Of a stretch of DNA of 64,000 nt, positions 11,098 through 22,400 are shown piece by piece (the first letter of the stretch is position 1; every line of letters begins with the position of its first letter). A program made the position numbers and the translations under genes. Under the pieces are notes generated by a model. That model worked only from the letters and a program-made list of their open reading frames with translations, had not been told where the DNA came from and did not search any database. This stretch comes from Xestospongia bergquistia. Its lineage: Eukaryota > Porifera > Demospongiae > Haplosclerida > Petrosiidae. The DNA is taken from the NCBI GenBank assembly GCA_963965975.1, contig OZ014414.1, positions 8,861,230 through 8,925,229 of the forward strand, written 5' to 3'.

Positions 11098-14000
11098 CTA
11101 TTGCCAAAACTGAAGTCTGTCTTTAATAACTTGATAATTGTCTAACTTCTTACAATACTCTTCATCTTGTCTTGATAAGTGTAGTTTCCTTATTGTAGTA
11201 TTTTTATTAAGTGATGTACATATTGTCTTGATATCATCATTGTTCAGTGAAGTATAGTCAAGATATAGTTCTGTCAATGATGTAGTTGTTTGTATTAGAT
11301 CTGCTATTGTACTGGTACTAACTGAAGTGATCTGAGGATTATGACTGATGTTCAAAGTAGTCAATGTTTGGTTTTTAGTAAGTCCTTCACAGATATATCG
11401 GACTCCATTATCAGTGATGTTACAGTTGTTGAGATATAGTACTTTTAAAGTTGTATTACTTGATAACATAGTAGATAAGTGAGTTATATCTTCATCTGTG
11501 ATATCAGTAACATCTAACAACCATAACTGTTCAAGTGTTTTATTATTAAAGAGACTATCACTGACTTGTTTGATACCACCAGTAAGTGAAGAGAATGACA
11601 GCCGTAGTGTCTTTATTGTTTTATTAGTTTTTAGTATCTCTGATAATATCGATACACACTTACTGTCCAATGAAGTGTCCGATATATTAAGTCTCCACAC
11701 TGTACACTTATTAAGATTGTTTATAATAACTGCAGTACTTTCAGGAGATGATGAGAAGAGATAAATACTCCATTCTTTTCCTGTTTGTTGTTCTTTTATT
11801 AATTTACTTATAACATCTTCACTTTCTAATACACTTGGACTAGTGAGCCATACTCTATTGATATCATCTCTCCACTGAACACTTTCAGTGTCTCCTGTTA
11901 TAAAACAGAGTTAGTATATAGTATAGTACACACATAGTAATATATACTATAACACAGATAATACACTGAAGAAGAAAGGAAGGCATTACTGATTACTGAA
12001 TGTGGTTACTATGGCAACGAATTGCAGGAGGCGTGGCTTATGGTTAAATTTCAAAATTTGAGGTCTGGTGTGTTCTGTTTTAATTTACGTTCTACTGGTT
12101 ATAGAGGAACAATTCTATCACTACATATATAGAACACTACTATATAATTCTGGTATTCATACATCAACTTAGTCTGGTGAGATCAACCCCTTTGCTTTGA
12201 GAGGAATTGTAGCTTATCAATCTTTTCCTGACAAAACACATTTTTATAGTTTAGTGTGACAATAAACTGTTTTGATCTAATACAAGATCTGAAAATGAAT
12301 TATTCTTTAGACATTTCCTGTTTGAATATGTCCTGTTTGTTGTTTCTTAACATGTATACTTTTATTGTTAAGTGAAATGTTATCACAGCATTTCTCTTCA
12401 ATCAAAGGGAAAAAAGCTTTGCCTTTTAGTGTGTCTACTGGGTACTTTGCACTCTAATTGACAAAAGGTCCAATACTTTCCAACTTCTTAGTAAAAGTTA
12501 GTGATTCTCCAATGACAGCTATGGTGCTAGTATTTTTAGTTCACGCTCAATGTATCGATAAAGATAACTGCTAAAAGTTAGTAAAACTGTCATAACTTTC
12601 CAAAGAAGTATTTTGGCAAAAATTCTCACTTTAAAAAGTTGGAAAATGTCATAAGCTGTATGTAGGAGGTTTTTATTGAATTCTCAAGTCTTTGCTAAAA
12701 GCTGTGCTTTTTTCAAAATGTTTTTCAGACTTTAATAACAATAATTAAGAGGTTAATAACAATACTTGTAGTGTATGTGTATTTTAATATATCATGTAAT
12801 ATTGGAGACTCTATATAAGATACTTATATTAAACATGTACATGTATATAGTGTAATATGATAACACTTAATATAAACATTTTATAGATCTTATCATAATC
12901 ATAACTCTATCATATTATACTGACACTAAGGGAGTCTATAGTAAATATGGAAATTCATTTTTTATATATTATGAATTTAATTATTGTGGTTTGAGAATTA
13001 TGAATATAATTTACACTATAATAATTTGTGGTTTATAAATTTAATAATTATTAACATTATTGATTGTAAGAGATAGAATATAAACTTACTTGGAGGAGTG
13101 GTTTCATCTTTATTATCAGCTGAACCTTTTAACTGATCTTTTAACTCTAATATTAGTGGAGACTCTAGTAGTCACAATTAAGACATATATATTAGTAACA
13201 ATATTATATTATTACCTGTAGTTTCATGTGTGGACTCTTCTTGGATGGATTTTGTTTGTGTTTCCTCAAGTCCTTGATAAGTTACTGGTTTACGAACCTT
13301 TGATATGAATGCTAGATCTAGTAACAATGTCATATAATGAGAAGTCACTAATACCAGTTACCTTTCAAGCTCTGTTTTAACTCCTTAATCTGTTGGTCTC
13401 TCTCCCTTAGCTGTAAGGTCAATGACGTTACTATTTCTTGTAGTGTCTCTAGCTCTTTCAGTCTCTCAGCAGACACTGACAGTATATTCATCTCAATAGC
13501 TTTATATAAAATGAGAAGAAAATTGATCACTAATATATTATGTAAAATACTGACAACATTGGACTTGTCATTGATGTTGTATTAATTTACCTTCCTTTGT
13601 TTTCACAAGTGATGTTAAATCTTCAATTGTCTTTTCTTTCATTTCTCTTGTTTCTATATAAAGGAACATTAAGTTATTAATCAGATATATCATATAATAG
13701 ACAGTTATTAAATAAAACAATAGTGTACACAATATACCTTCATTTTGTCTGATAATAGATGACATTTGTATAGTCATCTTTTTCCGCATGGTTTGTTCTA
13801 GTTCCAGACAACTTCTTAACTCCTTTGTGTTCTCTTCTATAATAGTTCTAATCTCCTATATATCAATAAACAACACATGTAGTAACTGTTGTCTAATACT
13901 ATTACTACCTTGTCTCTTTGATGTTTGTCATAAATGGTACAATGACCAACTGTAAGTTGAAGTAATCCTCTCCTCTTCACTGATTCAAGAGTCTCCTGAG

Positions 14001-16208
14001 TTTTGGTAATAAGTAGAGTTGTCAGATTGAGTGGGAAGGTACAGGTCACAATGATGGAGTTACCCTCTGTCACAATAATTACTCTAACTCTTTTATTTAA
14101 TCTTTCAAAGGCAACTGACAAAAGGTTTTTAATGTCAGTCAATGAAGTCTTGTCAGGATCCCATTCAAGAACAAATTTAGCAGTCTCACATTTGAGAGGA
14201 GAACTGGTTGACACCACAAGAGATTCCTGGAGACTTAAACGTGTTGTTACTGTGGAACAAAACTCCTCAATAGCATCTTCATAAGCTTTAATATGAACAT
14301 AAACTTCTTCAACATTAATTTCGTCAGCAATGGCTTTTAAAATCTCAATGTCAATCAATGTACACTTAACTTTGACAATTTCTAGCACATCATCAAGTGT
14401 ATTAATGCTGAGACTTGCTAATTGAGGGGTGAGGTCAGGATAACAATCTCGGAGAAATGTTTTCAACTTTTCAGAAGTTATAGATGTCTCTTTAATAACA
14501 TTTCGAATTTTGTTGAAAGTTGTTCCAAATTTTACTCTCATTGAATTAAATTTGGGACTCATACTTCTTGGAACAAAAATCCCATCTATGATATAGTAAA
14601 TATTATTAAATGAATATAAAGGATATTACCTTGAATAGACTCATTGTTTATATGAGATAGACTATGAGTAGATCCTATAATAAGAGATATAATATGATAA
14701 TAATATTAATATTAACACAATATACCTTCACTGAGTAGTAGTGGTTTAGTGTGTATTGTTCTATCTTCAAATGATTGCTCTATAATTTTAATAATATTTT
14801 AAAATTATATTATGTAATAAACTTAATAACTTACTATAGTTAGTCATTATGACATCACCTAATTTAATATTCTCAGTGAATTTTTGAAGTACACTGGCAA
14901 ACACTTTTAGGTTACGATAGTTGCTATGGACAGCACCACGTACAGCTTTTAATAGTGACATTAATGGCTGAGTAGATATAGTTAGTGTATCATCTGAAAT
15001 GACACCTTCTCCATGAAGTAGTTCTGCTACTTGAATTGGATTTTGAAGAGATTGAGAGAGAGTACCATAATGACAACGTAAAATGTCACTGGCATGGACT
15101 GTAATAAAATAAATAAAATTTATAAATACATTTCAGTTAGTCAACAGTATATTATCATGTACCATTATAATCAGATGTTAGTTCTAAATCATGTCTCTCC
15201 TTCTTCCTTTTTAAGTCATCATCTGATATCTCTTTATCTTCTAGTGGTTGCTTTCTACTTGGATTTGACATATCCCATTTTGTCATCACATTAGATTCCT
15301 ATAACACCATAGTAACACTTAGTTGTATAATATAGTACAATAACCTTATGAATAGTGCCCTCTGATGTGATACGATTTTCAGATTCTGTAACCTCCATTG
15401 AATCATTATGACTTGTTCTTCCTATCTCTTGAGCAATATCAGTCTTCATCCGGTCATATATCTGAGCTGTAGATATTCAAGAGAAAACACCACTATTAAT
15501 CCAGATAATATGAAAATATTTTCTCACTATATTCACTGATAATTTTCTCAGATAGAATTTTTGTCTCTTCAAACTTGGACAGTACTGTTGCTAACACTTT
15601 CAAATTCTTGTGATCTGAAGATATTGCTATATGTATAGCAGATAACAGAGTTGTCTTCTTCTCATCCAGAATACCCTCCATTGTCTCCATCTTATCAAGT
15701 GTACCTTCATTGATACATCTATCACTAAATAAGAGCTGAGACACTTTTACAGGATTAATCATAGACTGTGATAATGTATCATTATGATGATAAAGAATAA
15801 CAATGGCTTCAGTAGCTAAAGAGTCCATTCCTGTAATAAAAATAATGACACATACTATCTTATCAATCAGATTCACTCACCAGTAGAGATACAACATTTT
15901 CTTAATAGGACCAGCTCATACTCATGAGCAATAGTGATTTCTTCAATGACTTCCTTCTTCAAAGCATCTATAACTTGTCTTCTGGTAGCATTAGGGTTGG
16001 TATCTAACCACAACTCAAACATTCTTGATGTTTTGTAAGTAGAATCTTCTGGTAACTTTTGAATATCATCTCTTAACTTCTTAGGATCCAGTTTTAACAG
16101 GATTCCTAACTGATACCATTTACCACCAATACGAATATGTTCACATAATTCATCAAGAGCTGGTTTCTCTTCTAATAATTTCTCAAAAGAAAGATTTATT
16201 GCAGCCAT
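11098..16208 (-). CDS. Array copy 2: Death-CARD-NLS linker-CARD-X-coiled coil-LRR protein
   Basis: Exons: 16208-15881, 15830-15528, 15466-15345, 15298-15163, 15098-14835, 14779-14726, 14674-14630, 14585-13909, 13855-13738, 13653-13591, 13499-13362, 13311-13216, 13164-13090, 11894-11098. The sum is 3216 nt, about 1071 residues, open throughout. Death domain 1-109, CARD-like 110-210, a linker with a basic stretch (DDDLKRKKERHD) 211-296, second CARD-like 297-384, domain X 418-643, coiled coil 644-749, LRR 807-1071. The acidic-linker exon that precedes the LRR exon in other copies has lost its 3' half and donor by deletion (remnant near 12785-12820). Because that exon is phase 1 at both ends, skipping it keeps the frame. 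Domain X is closest to that of copy 5 (both have MSPKFNSMRVKF). Confidence 0.75.
12060..12750. repeat. Type B intron filler before the copy 2 LRR exon
   Basis: No coding sequence is recognised. It begins with a motif (AGTCTGGTGAGATCAACCCC) resembling the terminus of the 2406-2850 element. It contains imperfect internal repeats around AAGTTAGT and ACTTTCCAA. A close homologue at about 29740-30510 fills the same intron of copy 4, whereas copies 1, 3, 5 and 6 have the other element. Confidence 0.5.
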
Positions 16209-16436
16209 TGCTTCTTTGTCGGAGAGAAGCGGATAAAGACAAGAATGTTTCCACAAGAATGGATATGTTATATATTCATAGCAACTAAATAAACAGTAGG
16301 CGGAGTAACAATTACTAATTATACTGTTAAAAGTAAAAAGCAAGTGATGTCTTGTGTAGTAAACAAACTCAAAAGTAAGTGATTAGATCTAGTGTAGTCA
16401 TTCTTCTATTTTAATTGACTTTATCTTAATGCAACT

Positions 16437-17830
16437 TGAGCAGATCCATGCAGCAGTTGGTGGATTTTCAATATTCACACATGTCCTACAAAATAGATGG
16501 TAATATTATATGTTAATCTTAGTCTGTATATTGTTACCAAATCTAGTATATATAATATACCATTTAATATACTTACCAGTGAAACCATCTGCAGCAGTCA
16601 TCACATTCTATCATGTTTCTGTGTGTTGTAGATAGTTGGCAATGAGAGCACATCCATTCAAGACGTTTGGTAGTCACTGTGGTTTTGTGTTGATGATAGT
16701 ATGGTTGAAGTGTAATGTCACCTTACCTAGTTGTTGTAATACTTCCCATACTTCATTTGTCATGTATTCCTGAATGTTAGAGATATCAAAGTCAATTATC
16801 TCATCAGGTAGGCTGTCCATTTTCTTTTTCATTTGTACCAGTGTTAATTTGCATTGTTTGTTGTTCCATTAATGATCTTATCTGCTCTATCTTTGGTACA
16901 TAACAGTATTATAGTATCTATAAAGGGAAAGTAATTGTTATTTTATTGTTTAATGTTAGATTTAGTCATACCATATGTGGCTTTCTTTGTCATATCCAAT
17001 CTTGTGTCATTGTTTAATTGTTTTTCAATTTCTTCTTTTTCAGTGTTCTTTGGCGTTGCTAGTCTAACTGATGGTTTTTTGGTCTTTTTGTTAAAACATT
17101 TACCAGGTCTGTTGGTGTCACCTATCATGAAATTTTATGATATTGATACTGAATTAAAAAACTTACCAATGCATCATCAAACTCATACCATCCCTCAGCT
17201 GTACGAGCATATGACACATAATGACCTGCTTGTGGGGTAGAGCCAATGTGCACAGTAATGGAGGACAGAATATATTGTTTTATGTTTGCCTAAATATGAA
17301 CAAGTTAATTATGTCATCTCGTAACTTCAGTTGATAGAAACACCTTTTTATCATGGACTTCTATTGACTCAGTAATATGTACATGCCGACTATCTTTCTT
17401 AGCATGTGTACTCTCCCAGGTAAACCTTACATTTAATTTAGTGGTAACACTAGTCATCTAATTTCATAAATTTATCTACCTTCTGATATGAATTATTAGC
17501 ATTGATGGCAGGTGGGATATGTCATGCTTCAAAAACAGCTTGAGTATCTTTCTCACATCTAGTAGAGAATATATTACTATCAGTCCGAAAATGCTAGGAA
17601 ATGTACCGTTCGCAATGTACAAGATCATCAAGAGACAACGTTTCTTCTTTATGATTTTTACTAATACCTTTATGTACATTTTCACTCTGAAAAACAGTTA
17701 CTTCAACACAGCTAGCTGTTGTATTTTAACCAACCTGTGTATCAATTTGAATGTGAGACTGATACGTTTCTGTTATTTTTACTGCATTACATTCTACACA
17801 TCGAACTGTATTTTTTAAAGGATTTTAATG
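16437..17830 (-). pseudogene. USP-type deubiquitinase relic followed by a PHD-type zinc finger
   Basis: Read on the minus strand: CVECNAVKITETYQSHIQID (17816-17745) fits the USP zinc-binding fingers, LSLDDLVHCER and KHDISHLPSMLIIHIRR (17650-17480) fit the USP core in two different frames, and QAGHYVSYARTAEGWYEFDD (about 17235-17172) is the USP catalytic His box. Stops and a frame change interrupt it, and no Cys box is found. Further on, MDSLPDEIIDFDISNIQEYM (16800-16730) and a split PHD finger (CSHC, MIECDDCCRWFHW, TCVNIENPP, WICSSC; 16710-16437) follow. Whether the PHD part belongs to the same gene is unclear. Confidence 0.5.
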
Positions 17831-18594
17831 TCATCAACATATAAATCATTTACTCACCTGCAGTCTCAATGTCAATGTTTATTCTTCAATAGATATCACT
17901 CTATAAATAGATGGTATTCAGAGTCTACTGTTGTCTGACTACAACTTATTATGTCCAAATTATTGTTGTAATTAAAAGGGTCATCCTCTTTTTACATTAT
18001 AGGCAAAGAGTTCATATGAATATGATGAAATAGAAGACAGAGTTACTGATGCTACAATTATTTATGTTATGACTGAATGGGGAAAAACAGTGTAGGGATA
18101 TCTATAAAGAGCTGAAGAGTTAAATTTACATGAAGAGTCTCTGATCAATTATCTGTGTAAGATAATGAATCACACATAAAAATTAGAATAAACTTACTGA
18201 GAGAGGAGGAGGAGCTATTGATGGATGGTTGAGAATTGGAGGAGGAGCTATAGAGGGAGGGTTGAGAGTTTGAGAAGGAGTACTGTAAGGAGGGTGGAAT
18301 TTTGGAGAAGGAGTGGTAGAGAAAGAGTGAAGAATTGGAGGTAATGATAATGTAATGATAGAGGAAGTTGAAGAAAAGCTGGGCTCATAAGAATGATTAG
18401 ATGTAGGAATGGAAATAGAACTGACAGCAAAGCAGGATAACATTTGTACTTTGTGAGAAATAGAGTCAATTGAACAGCTTTTATTTCAGTAATAATAGTA
18501 GACATTGGTTTACAGGTATTTTCAAGTTCTACTAGCCTATCTTTTAGCTGAGTAATATCACTTGTTAAGACAGATACTGAGGAGACTAGAGACT

Positions 18595-19053
18595 TCACAC
18601 AGTAAGGACAGATACTGAGGAGACTAGAGACTTCACACAGTAAGGACAAATGAAGGGATAGTTAGCAGCAACAGTGGAAGATTCACTATGAGACCAACAA
18701 GACTCACATTCTATCATGTGGCCAGTGTCTTCTTGGGTCAAACAGACACACTTCACAACATCTTCTTTATCATTTCCAGGACCTGGATTTAATTCAATGT
18801 CGCCAGAGAGTAGAAGATAGAGAAGAAGTAGAACTATAGCTTGGTACGTTGATGAACTACTACCATGGAGGTGAGAAAAAGACTTTGTCAGATATCTACG
18901 ATGTCTGGGTAGATTTGGTACAAAAACAAGACCATACATGTAACAGGTGATGTGTAGACTTCTTTCCTTGAGAGACAGTTTCTGAGAGAAGGCAGCGTAC
19001 GAGTGGAAAGACAGAAAAAAGAAGCACATCAGAAACAGCTGACCGCGCGACAT
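18595..19053 (-). mobile_element. 2A-like peptide plus PHD-finger fragment downstream of copy 3
   Basis: A 152-residue ORF homologous to 488-958. The 2A motif is canonical (GDIELNPGP), but a short deletion removes CVNISP from the PHD finger, so a zinc-ligand Cys is missing. It ends in two copies of the 38-bp repeat. A Ser/Pro-rich continuation in other frames lies at 18183-18594 (coiled-coil piece LTSDITQLKDRLVELENTC, then PPPILNHPSIAPPP). Confidence 0.6.
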
Positions 19054-19418
19054 TTTGATACTAGAATATTTTCATCTCTGAACATAAGACAGGTCATGGT
19101 GACTTCTTTAGGTGGTCTAAAATGTAATGCAAGTACATTTCTCATTGTTTGAGGTCTTCTCTCGCCACAAATGGTTAAAAATAATACTCCGTCCACAAAT
19201 AATAATTACAGGCACCAAGTGACCAGCTGGTAGAGAGACAAAAAAGTGCGACGTTAGAGAAGTAAGTGTCAAGCAAAACTGCTCTATTTTTATTGTCTAC
19301 TAGTTTTGTTAGAGAAATAAATTGTTTATAAAAGAAGAGAAAAGAAAGTTAAAAGAAATTTAAAGAGAAAATAAAAGTGAGCAAGGAGACAGATTAAGAA
19401 TAAACAACAAACTACTTA

Positions 19419-22400
19419 CTAATACCAAAACTCAAGCCTGTCTTTAATAACTTGATAGCTGTCTAACGTCATACAATACTCTTTATGTTGTCTTGATAAG
19501 TATAGTTTCCTTATTGTAGTATTTTTATTAAGTGATGTACATATTGTCTTGATATCATCATTGTTTAGTGAAGTATTGTAGAGATATAGTGTTGTCAATG
19601 ATGTAGTTGTTTGTATTAGATCTGCTATTGTACTGGTACTAACTGAAGTGATCTGAGGATTACCTCCGATGTTCAACGTAGTCAATGTTTGGTTTTTAGT
19701 AAGTTCTTCACAGATATATCGGACTCCATTATTGGTGATGTTACAGTTGAAGAGACGTAGTACTTTTAAAGTTGTATTACTTGATAACATAGTAGATAAG
19801 TGAGTTATATCTTCGTCTGTGATATCAGTAACATCCCACAACACTAACTGTTCAAGTGTTTTATCATTAAAGAGACTATCACTGACTTGTTTGATACCAC
19901 CAGTAAGTGAAGAGGACCACAGCCGTAGTATCTTTATTGTTTTATTAGTTTTTAGTATCTCTGATAATATCGATACACACTTACTGTCCAATGAAGTGTT
20001 GAATATCTCAAGATACCTCACTGTACACTTATTAAGATTGTTTATAATAACTGCAGTACTTTCAGGAGATGATGAGTTGAGATAAATACTCCATTCTTTT
20101 CCTGTTTGTTGTTCTTTTATTAATTTACTTATAGCATCTTCACTTTCTAATACACTTGGACTAGTGAGCCATACAATATTGTTATCATCATTCCACTGAA
20201 CACTTCCAGTGTCTCCTGTTATAAAACAGAGTTAGTATATAGTATAGTACACACATAGTAATATATACTACAATACACAGACAATACACTGAAGAAGAAA
20301 GGAAGCCATTACTGTTTACTGACTACGGTTACTATGGCAACGAGCAAATAGGAGGCGGGGCTTATTATCCTGAATTTACTGAGGTGTTCCTTTTAAATTA
20401 CTGATTTACTTTTAGTTGGTCTAGCTACAGTAAGTCATGTTGATATATTACATCATTTTAATTTGTGAATTTATTGCAGTTATAGTAACAGATAGTCTGG
20501 TATGGTCAGCCCCTTTGCTTAGAGAGGAAAGGTTTGGTAGTCCATACTATAGTACAGTTGTCTCTTTCACTAACATTCCTGATACAACTATTGAACTTGT
20601 ATCAGACAAACCACATTGTTTTTACAGTGGGTGTGGGTGGAAATTTCTTTGATCTAAAAGTGCAGGATCTACAAACAAACATCATTAGATGTTTCATTAT
20701 GAAATATTGACTTCTTTGTCCTTTCTTGTTTTATTGTATTACAATATCTTTCATTTAGTCATGTTGATTTAACTCTGTAAAAATATTCATTGTAGTCTCA
20801 CAAACCAACTTAAGAGAAAGGGGCTGAGTTAATTATGTTCCTTTTATATTAACATATAATAAGGTTTACATAAAATTAAATTCTTTTTCATCAACTGTAA
20901 TATGCTACCAGATCCTTCCTCTCTAAGTGAAGGGGCTGACCTCATCAGACTATATATGGTATTATAGTATACAATGTGGTTCTATCATAACAAGATTAGT
21001 TATAATGACATCATTATTACTTATGTCCATTATAGGTGGAGTCAACTAAGACACAGTCAAGTGTATTAATATTTGTCAGTAACAATATATGTAGTTACAT
21101 TATAAATAACAATACTTGTAGTGTATGTATATTTTATTATATTATAATTATAATAAACTAATATAACATTCTCTAAGTCTTACCTCTTTTGTCTGACTCT
21201 TCATCCTTTGTCTCTTTATCATCATAGTCCTTTAATATATCATGTAATACTGGAGACTCTATATAAGATACTTATATTAAACATGTACATGTATATAGTG
21301 TAATATGATAACACTTAATATAAACATTTTATAGATCTTATCATAATCATAACTCTATCATATTATACTGACACTAAGGGAGTGTATAGTAAATATGGAA
21401 ATTCATTTTTTATATATTATGAATTTAATTATTGTGGTTTGAGAATTATGAATATAATTTACACTATAATAATTTGTGGTTTATAAATTTAATAATTATT
21501 AACATTATTAATTGTAAGAGATAGAATATTATCATATAAACTTACTTGGAGGAGTGGTTTCATCTTTATTATCAGCTGAACCTTTTAACTGATCTTTTAA
21601 CTCTAATAATAGTGGAGACTCTAGTAGTCACAATTAAGACATATATATTATTAACAATATTATATTATTACCTGTAGTTTCAGGTGTGGACTCTTCTTTG
21701 CTGGATTTTGTTTGTGTTTGCTCAACTCCTTGATCAGTTACTGGTTTATGACCCTTTGATATGAATGCTAGATCTAGTAACAATATCATATAATGAGAAG
21801 TGACTAATATCAGTTACCTTTCAAGCTCTGTTTTAACTCCTCAATCTGTTGGTCTCTCTCTCTTACTTGTAAGGTCAATGACGTTATTATTTCTTGTAGT
21901 GTCTCTAGTTCTTTCTGTCTCTCAGTAGACACTGACAATATATTCTTCTCAATAGCTTTATATAAAATGAGAAGAAAATTGATCACTAATATATTATGTA
22001 AAATACTGACAACATTGGACACATAGATTGCATTCAGGGTTTCATTTAGAAAAATGGACCAAGGGGGTTCAAAATAATACTTAGAGAAAATTTAGGGGGC
22101 GAAAGGACTGCGCCCAACAGCGTGCCCTTTAGGGGAGTCTTGAGGCATGCTCCCAGAAAATGTTTGAATTTTAGACCCTCTGAGATCACTTCTGGCACAT
22201 TTTCAGACCATTTGTGGTTTTCAAATGACATGGAACAGGAAGAATAGAAGAATAGCTGTTTAGGTTAAAAACTGTATATTCTCCTTGTGTTTAGCCTAAG
22301 ATTATATAATATTGTATATTACTTGTGTTGAGTTTCAGTCCTGTATTTATTACATCCAAATACCCCTTGAAAAAAATGGCTAACCTAATTTTCAAGGGAG

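Noticed and set aside
11498-11764. Plus-strand ORFs recurring opposite each LRR exon
   Set aside because: They are antisense shadows of the LRR repeats and recur only because the exon is duplicated.
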